Assembly: GCA_034509925.1 (NCBI GenBank)
Contig: CM067537.1
Location: 2,122,001-2,186,000, forward strand
Length of the DNA stretch: 64,000 nt
Reading direction: 5' to 3'
Source of the DNA: Hirudinaria manillensis
Taxonomy: Eukaryota > Annelida > Clitellata > Hirudinida > Hirudinidae
Shown piece by piece: positions 13,749-32,418 of the stretch. The notes under the pieces were generated by a model. It had not been told where the DNA came from. It saw only the letters and a list, made by a program, of their open reading frames with translations, and did no database searches. Position 1 is the stretch's first letter. The number at the start of each line of letters is the position of its first letter. Position numbers and translations under genes: made by a program.

Positions 13749-14859
13749 TTCTACTGTTCTTTTTGACACCATGACGATATTATTTCTCAAAGAATTTCAT
13801 GAAGCATTTGGAAGGGCAGAGATTCTTAGAGGTATGCAAGCACTCTTTCTGGTCGAATTAATAAAATTATTTTAATTAATTATTTCCATTTTTAATTCTG
13901 AATTTTGTAATTATTTTTATTTCCCGAAGATGAGGCCACAATTATTTTCAATTTTACTTTAAAGTTCCATGTTATTTTCAAGATCTGTGGATACTTTGAG
14001 GATTGGAAGCTTTTTTTTTTTAATACCTCATCAAAGCATCTCTTGATAAAACTAAACTTGCTTCTTCGCAAATTCTCTCTTTTTCTGTTTTATTCACCTC
14101 AAATTTTAAGTTAAACATTTTTATAAATATATTAACTCACTAACTACAGCTAGTCACTTCGTCCAAATATTAGAAATGCTTTGCATATTAGTCTATCTGC
14201 AAAGCTACACCTAATTACGTATTAACAAATGAGACAAAAAAAAGACCATAAAAAAGAAACTCTTAAATAGAGAAATTCAAATCCAAATCTTCCAGGAAAT
14301 ATGTTTTCATACCCCGTCACCGTAAGGGGTCAACCCCATGAACCATACTAATGCACTTCCACTCCGCCCTCTTAGCATCCTTCAAAGCACCCCTAATAGT
14401 TTGTTTATATAAATCAAGAAATGATTTCTGCTTTGTTCTAAACCCGGGAATAAACAGGTGAATTTAGATTTTGTTTTTAAATAAATAGACTCTAAAATCT
14501 TTGATGCAGATAATGTTTATTACGTGACAAAACATCGTCTTCCGGTTTGAAGATGAAATACAATTCTTTGCCACTCACTGGAGAGTGAAGTCAACAAAAC
14601 TTAAAAAATGATAAAAAGACTGATAAAGCACTTAATAACAAAAACAATAAACAAATAAATAGCAGACTTTCAATGAAAAACTTTATACAAAAATGTTCTA
14701 ATACGATCCCAATAAATGGAGAAGGACAGAAGACTATGTGCTTTATGGAGACATCGAAACGTAGGAAGTGATCAACAACACATTATAAGAAATTACAAAA
14801 CATTACGAGACATTACAGCACATTGCAAGACATTGTCCGAGGTGCCTTCAAGAAAATTT

Positions 14860-18027
<3,168 letters not shown>

Positions 18028-18150
18028 TTTCTTATACGACGAGAGGTTCGTATTTATTTATAAATTATTAATTAATTACTTTTTAAGCACTTGAAATTAA
18101 TCTCTGTTTAGACTCTTTAGCGACTGTTTAAGGACTAAAGTGTTGTGGTC

Positions 18151-18160
18151 TTATATAAAA
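18151..18160 (-). promoter_or_regulatory. TATA box of MMP-B
   Basis: TTTTATATAA on the minus strand, about 125 bp upstream of the MMP-B start codon. Confidence 0.6.
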
Positions 18161-18734
18161 GTCTCGTCAACAAAGTCGTGACCAATTCGTGTGAATCATT
18201 GGCCATTTGTCAACTGAACAAAGCTGAACAAAAGGCACAGCTTTTTCTTTGAAGTTCTTTTGAGTTGACACCTTCCGCTCTGAAAAAGAATTATTTGTGA
18301 GTTTGTGGAAATTTTTGGTCGGGTGAAAATGTGAACGCATTTGAGACGTCATCATTATCATCATCATCGTCGTCGTCGTCGTCGTCGTCATCGTTATCAG
18401 GACCATTGATGTTATTTTGTAAAGAAGTACTAGCTTTTATGGCAATACTTTACCAAGTTGAGGTTGTAAAGAATACAATTATTATTCATGATCGATGGCA
18501 ATTTAATATTAATTAGCTATATTATAAATATTCATTTGCATAACAAATGCACTTCATGGTGAGAACCAAACGTCCAGGAACGGAACTGTTTACATTCATG
18601 GTCTCGTGAGTCATGAGCGGTTGACATGATTAACATAATGATTAATGCTATTACCAATAATAAAAATAATAATGGTTAACACAATGATTAATACTATTAC
18701 TAATAATAAACATAATAATGAACAAGAAAATGAT

Positions 18735-18905
18735 TAATATTATTAATATATTAAATATTATATAATATATTATATAATAATTAATATATTAATATAATTA
18801 ATATATTAAATATTATATAATATATTAATATATTAATATAATTAATATATTAATATATTAAATATTATATAATATATTATATAATAATTAATATATTAAT
18901 ATTAG
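18735..18905. repeat. AT-only palindromic tandem repeat
   Basis: Units built from AATATATTAATATAATTAAT and TATATAATATATTATATAAT motifs repeat two to three times and are largely self-complementary, so they could extrude or fold into hairpins. Confidence 0.75.
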
Positions 18906-19189
18906 TTATTATTTTACCAATAATAAAAATATGAACGATTACCAATAACTTTTACCAAAAATATTGACAATAGCACAGTGATTATTATTACATTAGCAAT
19001 AATATCACAACAAGGTCTTAGAAATGGTGATGCGACTGAGACTAACATGTCCCTTACCGTGTATCTCAAGCCAATGAAGATTTTCACATTAAATTCTACT
19101 AATTTCAGAATAAATTAATTCATAAATAAATAAATCTGTTAAATAATATTTTCAAATATCGATGATCGACTGTAAAGACAATAGTAGCG

Positions 19190-19325
19190 TAATAATTATA
19201 ATATAATTAAATTAATAATTATAATATAGTTAAATTAATAATTATACTATAATTAAATTAATAATTATAATATAATTAAATTAAAAATTATAATATATTA
19301 AAATTAATAATTATAATATAATTAC
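19190..19325. repeat. Short tandem repeat, unit about 27 bp, five copies
   Basis: The unit ATAATTATAATATAATTAAA is repeated with minor changes. There is no coding content. Confidence 0.75.
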
Positions 19326-20269
19326 TAATAATACAGTGATTGAATGTCTTACGGCATTCTCATCAATTTCTAAGAATTGTTAAGAATTTTTGTTTTTCAG
19401 TTATTTAACATCGAAATTGAATTTTTTTTTGTGATTTTCCAAAATTAACAAATTATTCTTGGGGAATGTGTCTTCTAAAATGTTGACGATTTTTCAGTGT
19501 TTACCTCTGATACTGTAAAGAATAAGATTAGTTAATCAACCTTGTTCCGATGAACTGCAACTCTTACAAGCAATTAAATAATTAAATGTAAATTATTAAT
19601 AATAAATTAATTAATAAATTAATAATTAATTAGTAATTAATATATAATCAATAATATTAGTTATTATTTAACATCCAATTGATCAATTAAATAAATTTAA
19701 TTCAATTTAATACATAAAAAAATAAATATGTACTCAAAAAAATTCCAGGTGTCTGAAATTTGATTAGAAGTTATTCATCCACCCTTCCTAACCATCCCTC
19801 GTTAAAGTATTAATATGATTTAACACGAGGATCACGTACCTGCTGGATTAGTTCCTTAATTTTTGCACAAACTGTCGACACATAAACATGCACATAAGTG
19901 ATTGATTACCAGCGATTATTTAAGCGTTAATAATACGCATTAATTAATAAATTTAATATTAATTGATTATTTATAATTAATAAATTACGTTAAAGGTGTG
20001 GGTTAATTATTTGTAATTAATTTTAAATGATTGTTTAAACGTTAATAATGCGTAGTAATTATTAATTGAACGTTAATTGATTATTTATAGTTTATATAAT
20101 TAATTATATTGATTATTTATGGTTAATATAATTAATCAATTATGGTTATCTATTATAGATTAATATATAGTTAATCAATTATGTCAAACGTGCTGATTAA
20201 TCATTTGTAGTTAATTTTAAATCGTTAGTCAAATGTTCATAACGTGACTTGATTATTAACAATTAAACT

Positions 20270-20272
20270 TTA

Positions 20273-20315
<43 letters not shown>

Positions 20316-20330
20316 TAATAATAATAATCT
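20270..20330. repeat. (AAT)n microsatellite
   Basis: A run of AAT units broken once by AAC, in the MMP-B to MMP-C spacer. Confidence 0.85.
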
Positions 20331-22351
20331 TAGTCAGTCTGGTGATAAAGAAGATATAATTTAATTACAAATGGTTTTCAAGACTTACGACTTACGAGAT
20401 GTCAAAGATGGAAAAGTTAACTTTTAAATAACTCGGTGACTAATATTCACGTGAAGTTTTAATATTTGTTTCCAAGGACACCTGCTGAGTTACATTTAAA
20501 TATCAGATTTTTAAAGAAACAAATAAAAACTTTATTTTCGAATTTAGTTGGCGCAACATTATTTTAAAGATTCTTCAAAAAGTTTAAACATAAAGTTAAT
20601 ATAAATATTATTTTATAAAGTTCTAAATATTATTTTATAATGCTAATTTTAATTAATGTTGATTAATGGTAAAAGTTTGCGTTTAGAAATCTCAAAATAT
20701 CCGTCTATAAAGAATCAATTTTCAGTTTAATTAATCTAAGAGGAGCCCATGTCCACACAGCACGATTCTATTAAATTACATTAATTAATTTGAAATTTAA
20801 ATTTAAATTCAAATTAATTTGCATCAGTCGGTTAAAATCGTTAAAAATGTTAATTAGTATTTATGTTTGTATTTCTCAAATACAAAACAATTGCAAAGTG
20901 AAAGCGGACAACAAGGCTTTTGAAGTTCAGAAAAGGAACAACACTGTTTACGTCAAAGATGGAATTAATTCTATTAATAATTCAGTTAATAATAATTATT
21001 AACTATAATTAATTCAGTTAATAATAATTCATTCTGGACAAAATTTTTGAAGAATATCTTCTAATTTCCAACAATTCCAGGGAAAAAAACACAAGAAACT
21101 AATCGAAAAAGGGTGGAACTCTTTATACCAACGGGGCGCCATGGCCTTCAGCTTTCGAAAGAATTCTTTCGACGCAAATTTATTGCAAAATATTTTGCAA
21201 AATTGCTGTTCTGCGACATTCTTTTCCTCGATAAATCTCGTAAAATTCACAAATTTATTTGTTTGCCAACTTTCAACTTGGCAACACCCTGGTACAACAG
21301 ACCAGGCACGAATCGTATTTTAAATTCTTCTGAATACCTTCGTATTAAATTTATCTTTTCAATTAAATTCTATTCTTTTGAATTTCTCTTGAAATCAAAA
21401 CAGCGGGTGATAAATGCCTGCCCTAAGCATTGACGTCAAGAGGGTGGGTTTTTTTTTTAAACATGTTTTGAATGAGTTTCTTCATTTTTAAAAATGCGAG
21501 AGTCGTTGAATATATTATGTTAATTCTTTGAATAAATTATTTCAAATTTTTTAAATAATTACCTCTATAAATCTCTTGTGTCCCTTTGAAAGAACTGTTG
21601 TGATAATATTGTTTTTTTTTTAAATAATCATTTTATTCCTCATTAATTATTTTAATTAATTAATTAATTCTAATCAATTTTCCAATTTTTTTATAATTGT
21701 ATAAATACAACAATGTGTATAAATCAGGCAAAATATCGTACAAATAAACAATACAAAAAATTTCTTGTATCACACTACATATTCACTCTGATTTCTTGAA
21801 GTTTATTTTTCTTTTAAATCGTAAACGAACCAAACTCATCCGCGGTGTAAACAATTTTATTTTTAATATTTTAAAGTTAATTTGCGAGTAAAATGCCAGG
21901 AAATGAATATAACAATAAAATCTTAAAGTTTTATCATGTAATAATGAACCAACAAATTCTTAAAAGAAAATTATAAAAAATAAAATGCAAAATACACAAT
22001 TCATATCTATAGGAATATCTTCCTAAATCAAAGATGATGTCACTCGTTAGCGAGTGTTGTCAACAACAGAAACAACAATAGCAACAACGACAAAAATAAC
22101 TTAGCAGTAGCAACAGCAACAACATCAACAAATCTACATAATATTCAACATTTAAAAATAATTTTAAAAAATACAATTTCAAACAACTAATTTGAAATCT
22201 TCAAATCAAAATGTTGAACGACAAAATTTCGTTCTTTTTTTCAACAACAACAACAACAACAACAGCAATTCTTAAACACGAGGACAAACAACACACTTTA
22301 TGGAGGCAAGATGAGCCAAAAATTCTATGAAGAACATGGATTATTCAATCT

Positions 22352-25849
<3,498 letters not shown>

Positions 25850-25922
25850 TTCGATTCGTCTCAGATTTCTCTCTGTTCTGATGTAGTCTCAGAGTTCTAA
25901 TCGCTTGACTAGTCTCGCCTTC

Positions 25923-25937
25923 TTTTATAACCAATTG
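25923..25937 (-). promoter_or_regulatory. TATA box and adjacent CCAAT-like element of MMP-C
   Basis: On the minus strand CAATTGG (25931-25937) is followed directly by TTATAAAA (25923-25930), about 75 bp upstream of the MMP-C start. Confidence 0.55.
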
Positions 25938-26744
25938 CCACAGAGGCATGCCGAGAGAGATAAATGTGATGTTTTTAATCACTGTGATTCATAATTTCCT
26001 GGAATTAGAGTGTCAATTCAGTTTTATAAAAAGCTGCAGAAAGAGCTTGAATACTTTAAAATAAATTGTTAAAATAAAATTTGATAAACGAGCAAAATTT
26101 CCACTTGCTCGATGTAAAAAAAAGGCCAATTTTGTTTTAAATTCTGTAAAAAAACATATTTATTTTCGAAAAGAGAAGGATTAGACGCTCGATATTAGGA
26201 CTCAGATAAGAATTCAGATAACATTTTCTTAACAGGAAACCAAGATTATAAAATAATTTAAATTATCAAAAGAGTTTTAATAATATTTTTGAAATGTTTG
26301 GACATTTATTTAACATGAATATCACCGTCACTACCTGCTGTATATTCATGATCAGTAATCTTTTCATATTCACACGAGCACAACTTTTTAATTCCTTTTT
26401 CACTCATTCACTCGGTCACTGATTCATTCATTCATTCTTCCTTGACACCAAGATTTATTGGTGCCACTTTATAGTTGCGTAACCGCTTGTGTCCAATTTT
26501 AGTCGTTTTCGATTTAATAATATTTATTTCTAGTTTTCATTTCCAATTATTTTAATATTTAATTACAATATTTAATATTAATTAATATTATTATGTAATA
26601 ATTATAATATTTTTAATATTATTATATAATAATTATAATATTTTTATTTCCACTTTAGATTTTATTTTATGTTTTCATTCATACTTGCATCTGGAGAGCA
26701 AATGATTGACAAATGTCCTTTTTTATAAAAGAGGTTATCACTAA

Positions 26745-27294
26745 CGCTACCACATTGCTAATGATATTAATATCAGTGAATTATCTTTTATTAACTATCG
26801 ACTCAAATTTCCTATCAATTATAATCTGATATCAATTATACTATATTATTCATACATTAATATAATTCTTTAATACATTAATATAACGCTACCACATTGC
26901 TAATGATATTAATATCAGTGAATTATCTTTTATTAACTATCGACTCAAATTTCCTATCAATTATAATCTGATATCAATTATACTATATTATTCATACATT
27001 AATATAATTCTTTAATACATTAATATAACGCTACCACATTGCTAATGATATTAATATCATTGAATTATCTTTTATTAACTATCGACTCAAATTTCCTATC
27101 AATTATAATCTGATATCAATTATACTATATTATTCATACATTAATATAATTCTTTAATACATTAATATAACGCTACCACATTGCTAATGATATTAATATC
27201 ATTGAATTATCTTTTATTAACTATCGACTCAAATTTCCTATCAATTATAATCTGATATCAATTATACTATATTATTCATACATTAATATAATTC
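26745..27294. repeat. 142-bp satellite-like tandem array, about 3.9 copies
   Basis: The phrase CGCTACCACATTGCTAATGA starts at 26745, 26887, 27029 and 27171, exactly 142 bp apart. Copies are nearly identical; the visible variant is ATATCAGTG versus ATATCATTG, shared by copies 3 and 4. Confidence 0.95.
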
Positions 27295-28429
27295 TATTTC
27301 AGTCCGGCGCAAAAAATGACTTTTAATCCTAACGTAATCCAAAAGTAAATTTCACATTTAATAAATCACTGCAAAATGTTTTCAGTCCTTGGACATCTTT
27401 TTTTTAATGAATGTTTTATGAAATCATTGATTTAGACTTTTTTAGAGAACGAAATAAAAACTAAAATAAAGAAAATTGTAATTAGAAGAATTGATGTGGT
27501 GATTCACTTTTAAATTATTAGTCATACCATGTTAGTCAGATGATATTAATCATATCTATGCTTTCTATTCACATGAGGAGTGCTACTATTGATATTTTGT
27601 CGTTGTTGTTGTTGTTGTCAAAACATTATTTTTGTTTCTGAGGATCCAGCACAACGTGAAAGCTTCTAAGAACTGTGGGAGACATTTGAAGGACTAGTCT
27701 TATCTCGTGGATTGCAAATATTGTTTTTTTTTTGCACGTATATTATCGAAAATAGATAAAAAAAGTTTTTTTAGTGGATCATGTCAACGATCATATGATT
27801 CATACAGTTCATGCATAGGCGTGTTTATCCCTAATGTTTACAAACATTATTTTGATACGTCATCAGTTTACCTTGACGCACTTTCACCAGCTGGAAGAAA
27901 TAATAATAATAAGAATAATAATAATAATAATAAATAATAATAATAATAATAATATTAATAAAAAAAAAAAATAAATAATAATAGAAATAATATTAATATA
28001 AAAAAAAATAATAAAACAGAAACTGCTTCTTACAAACAAACATTGATAGCTGTGATTTTGGACATGAGAACTCGAAATGTTCGGGATTATCAGTGATAAG
28101 CCGCACCTGGTCACCTCAACAATGGAGTAAATAGAGTCGCTTGTTTACACCCATCATTCAATTTGTTTTCGTGACAGGCACTCACCCTAATACAGAGCTG
28201 AGCTGAGCTGATCTGACAACTGATATTATTCAGAATATTCAATAATATTTTAAAAGGCATAATAATTTCAGATGAAAATAATTATTTAACTTGGCCTAGT
28301 TTTGTTCTTTTCCATGACCTTATTTTAATGGGATGGTTCACATTTGAATTATGTTGACGCCCCATATCCATTATTTGTAACAATTTGTAATGATAATAAC
28401 ACATTTTTAATTTATTATTATTATTATTA

Positions 28430-28725
28430 ACACATAATAATTAGTATAATTATTAATGATGTATAATTATTATTATTAAAAATAATAATAAAAAATTTAA
28501 AAAAAAAAAAAAATAATAATTATTATTATTGATGTATAATTATTATTATTATATATTAATAATAATAAAAAATTAAAAATAGACTAAATAGTGTTATTAT
28601 CATTGCAAAATGATAATAATAATAATTATTATTAATGTATAATTATTATTATTAATGTATAATTACTATTATTAATGTATAATTATTATTATTAATGTAT
28701 AATTATTATTATTATTGTAAACATA
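28430..28725. repeat. ATT/AAT-rich short repeat region
   Basis: Repeated AATTATTATTATTAATGTAT units separated by A-runs. The sequence is self-complementary in places. Confidence 0.7.
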
Positions 28726-29169
28726 AAACAATAATAATGTTAACTATGATGGATAATTCATATTTGTTTATTCGTTACTATATTCACCAATGCATTCGTT
28801 GCAAACCATGGAATTAAAATAATTATTATTATTTTAGCGGGAACAAAAGCTTTTAATTACTTAACATTTAAACATGTTCACTTTTATAAAATATATTATA
28901 AATGTATATATTACATTATTAAATATATATTGCATTATATTAAATACATAATAAATTATATTAAATATATTAAAATATATTTTATTAAACTTGTTATAAA
29001 AAGAGTTAAGGTGCTAAACTCACTATTTAACTTTCCCATACCGAACAATATCTGCGCCAAAATAAACTCCTATTGTCCTCTGAACACGTCAAAGTCATCA
29101 GCTTACGTAATGCTTTTTAAGTCAAAATAAAGAATATCTATGAACTGTGCGAACTATAAAAAAAAAGAG

Positions 29170-29207
29170 ATGACGTCACGTGACATGACGTCAGACGTCA
29201 CGTGACA
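29170..29207. promoter_or_regulatory. Cluster of CRE (TGACGTCA) and CACGTG palindromes
   Basis: Within 38 bp there are three overlapping or adjacent ACGTCA/TGACGT palindromic sites and two CACGTG E-boxes, in a window that is otherwise AT-rich. It lies about 3.3 kb upstream of the MMP-C start. ATF/CREB- and bHLH-Zip-type factors bind such sites; function here is inferred. Confidence 0.5.
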
Positions 29208-29577
29208 GGCTTTCGTTTGAGTCCACGAAACTGGGCTTCAATGTAATTTGTAATTCATTAATTTCAATTTAACTATAAAATTATGTCCAATAAAATAAAT
29301 TTTATTTCCAATAAAATAATTTTTATTGTATGAAGTAATTATGTTTACATTGTAGATTATTATAGATTATATGATTATATATTATAGTTTCATAATATAT
29401 TTTTATTATGTTTACTGTATTTTAAGTAGCATGCGAAACAATTCCTTAGAGTAATTATTAAATATTTTTATGAATAATTAAAAGTCAAACAATTTTCTTT
29501 GAAACCACAAAAAAAGTACGAGTCGTTTATGGTTATGAATAGTTTTATAAACTTTCCGCTGAATTATATTTCATGAC

Positions 29578-29611
<34 letters not shown>

Positions 29612-31452
29612 CTGCTATTGGTGCACCCGAGTCTTTCTTCTAAATAGATAAAAAAGCTCTGTAAAATAATAATAATAATAATTATATAATAAATATAATA
29701 TTATGATAATGTTTTAATAATGACATAAATATTTAAAAACTATTTAAAAGCTATCATTAATTTGAGAGTCATCGGATTTAATTTGTCATTTAAACCTTCA
29801 AAATTATGGGTTTTTTTTATTTAAATATTTATTTGCATAATTACTTCCTTAATAATCCAAAATCTCAAATTTGAACTTTTATTGTGAAGTAAGGAAGATT
29901 TATTTCTTAGAATTACTATTATGAATTCTTTTAATAAATTTTTGAGGTATCATTTGAGGCTTACGATGCATTGACTGCTGTCCTATTGTTATGCTTTAAA
30001 GTGGTTAACTGTGGTTTACCAATTGAACTACCAACTTCCTGAATCGAGATTCTTAGAAATTCGTAAACAAGTTTTGAAAGTTGTGAAATTATATTTTTAA
30101 GTATTTTTTATTTTGTTTAATATTTTGGTTAAATAATACTTTAAATAATTCTTTACAATAAAGACGACCTTGTAATTTATGAAATAAATTGTAAATATTA
30201 GTAAATATAAATGTTTTTGTAGAGTTAAATTATAGATTAAGTTTGTATTTATATCGGTCTTTGTGGAATGATGTCTAAAAAAAAATTAACCGTAAATATT
30301 TATAATATATTATTATATAATATTATATATAATATATGTATATAATAATGTATATAAATATATATATATAAATATTAAAGATGACACTATTAAATAAAAT
30401 TGGTATCTTTATTTTATTATAATAATAATTTTAATAATTGTTTATTTAAGAAAGTAGTTTAATTTAAATTAACTTAGTTTTATATAATCTGTAATATATG
30501 TATTAAATCAATTATACCTTTGTTTATTATTAAAGAATAAATATTAATGCTGGTTTAAAAGAATAAATATTTTAATATGACATATTTAATATGATATTTA
30601 ATAAATAATATAACGTCCTCGATTATTAATATAATAATAATAATAATAATGTCCTTGAAACAATTGGTTAGCGTGTTTGAACGTCCGAATAATTTCCCAC
30701 AGGTTTGAAAAGCTTAATCTCTCATGTTGTCAAACAGGGCTTCTAAATAATTAATTTATTTATTTACTATTAATTAATTAAATTGATTATTAATTAGAAA
30801 AATATTTCACAACATCACATATGGAATAAATAAAGGCAATGGATTGCTCAAAGACTAACACATTGGTAATGGTGGTGATGATGATTACGTTGAGCAAGCA
30901 CAGACACATGACAGTTGTTGATTTTTATGATGAATATTATTATTGTTGTTGTTATTATTATATAATAATTATATTATTATTAATATAGTTATTAATATTA
31001 TAATAACAACAATGACAATAATAATATTATAACATAATAATATTAATATTAATATTATTATTATTAGAATTAATATTAATATTATTATAATAACAATATT
31101 ATTATATTATTATATATATAATTATTATTTATATAAATTATTATGTATACATTATTATTATAATTTATTATTATAATTATTATATTATTATACGCACAAA
31201 CACATGACGATGACGCATTGAGTATTTGCTCGTCCCCATTTCATTTTGTCCTAATAAAGGTAATAAAAATTAATATCAGATAAGCAAATATCCCTTAATC
31301 ATTAATCACTTACCTGTCCTTACATCCTAAACCCACACGTAAAAACTTTCGGGTGAAAAGGATTTCAAATCATTGTCACCAAAGAATTTCAATTTTCATG
31401 AATTATTTAGAATTTCACTTTTTTATGCTCTTTTGTTTTTTGTGAGTTTGTG

Positions 31453-31513
31453 TCAACAGGTCAACAGGTCATCAGGTCAACAAGTCCGCAGGTCAACAGG
31501 TCCACAGGTCAAC
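31453..31513. repeat. 8-bp minisatellite carrying AGGTCA half-sites
   Basis: About 7.5 copies of an 8-bp unit close to TCAACAGG create several AGGTCA half-sites spaced by two bases (DR2-like). It is adjacent to a LINE fragment. Confidence 0.75.
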
Positions 31514-31610
31514 GAATAAAAAGTTATTACATTTTCCAGAGTTTTATTGAAGTCGTTATTAATTAAGTTAATAATTAATTTCAATTATGTCAATAAATTT
31601 TGAAATTCAT

Positions 31611-31976
31611 TTATCTGAAATGCATGCTTCCCGATTCAGGATGTAAAATTCTTATTAGTATACGAGCTGTTCCGTGCAAGGCAATTCTTTGGATTTCATA
31701 TTGGCTTGCTTTTCCAGGCAGTAAGTCAAGTTCTTTTTGGAGAGTTTCGGAAGTTGTCCCTAGGGTTCATATTACGAGTGGTACTGTTGTGACTTCTACC
31801 TTCCACATTCTGGCGATCTCGATCTGTAAATCCCTGGATTTGAGGATTTTTTCGTCTATTTTCTTTAGGACATTTTCGTCATCTGGGATGGATATCTCAA
31901 TTAGCAGGCAATGTTTGTCTTTTCTGTTTAACAACATAATGCACGGTCTATTAGTTGGAATTTTTCTGTCACACTC
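31611..31976 (-). mobile_element. LINE-derived fragment (C-terminal region of a non-LTR retrotransposon polyprotein)
   Basis: On the minus strand one frame reads CLLIEISIPDDENV, then LQIEIARMWKVE, TTVPLVI, a stop, TLGTTSETLQKEL and IQRIALHGTARILIRIL. This IIDVxxPxDxNV / EIxRMW / VPVVIGxLG / IxxxALLGTAxILRxVL pattern is typical of the post-RT region of many invertebrate non-LTR elements. The single internal stop falls where a Gly codon (GGA) is expected. No 5' part of the element is seen, so it is a dead, truncated copy. Confidence 0.8.
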
Positions 31977-32418
31977 TTTGGTTCCACATTAATGTATTTT
32001 CTTCTTTGTATATTTGTATTTTTTATTATTATTTTGATAATGATGATGATTATTATTAATGTTATTACTAGTAGTTTTTGTCTGTGACTGTCACTGATAA
32101 GGTAGTTCTAAATAGTGCATAACGAACATGCATTTTGTAAAAATTAACAGAAACATTTATTTATATTCACTTTTATTCTTCATCAAAGTGAAACAATGCA
32201 TAATAACATTGAATAATATGTAACAATATTTAATAACATAAACCAATATTGAATAATATGATGAATAATATTTTTGCAATTACCATTGTATTCTGGATGA
32301 TAATTTCTAAATTAACAATTATTTTATTATTTCCGAAAGTCAACATCAGAATTACAACAAGCTCTTCAAAGGAAAAAAAGAATTGGAATTCCAGAGATCC
32401 ATTACGAGAGCCAAAAAG

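Larger units (their letters stand above)
12312..14859. other. Intergenic spacer between MMP-A and MMP-B
   Basis: Holds the 166-bp duplication and the TATAA microsatellite listed separately; otherwise AT-rich with no supported gene. The long open frame across the microsatellite is an artefact of the repeat. Confidence 0.55.
18161..22351. other. Intergenic spacer between MMP-B and MMP-C
   Basis: About 4.2 kb of AT-rich DNA with a CGT microsatellite near 18,365, AT-palindromic repeats at 18.7-18.9 and 19.2-19.3 kb, an AAT tract near 20,275 and CAA tracts near 22,060 and 22,240. Overlapping frames on both strands at 21,029-21,433 have no recognised similarity. No gene is supported. Confidence 0.5.
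25938..31450. other. Intergenic region upstream of MMP-C
   Basis: About 5.5 kb without a recognised gene. It contains the 142-bp satellite, a CRE/E-box cluster near 29.17 kb, AAT/ATT tracts at 27.9, 28.4-28.7 and 29.58 kb and long AT-only stretches at 30.3 and 31.0 kb. Small open frames here are repeat-derived or unsupported. Confidence 0.55.

Noticed and set aside
13359-13790. 143-codon frame with YYIIL repeats on the minus strand
   Set aside because: Produced by the 5-bp TATAA microsatellite; no non-repeat similarity.
21029-21433. Overlapping open frames of 73-106 codons on both strands
   Set aside because: No recognisable domain, no splice context, and frames overlap on both strands. The CCTGGT/ACCAGG inverted repeat nearby was noted, but no RNA gene could be supported.
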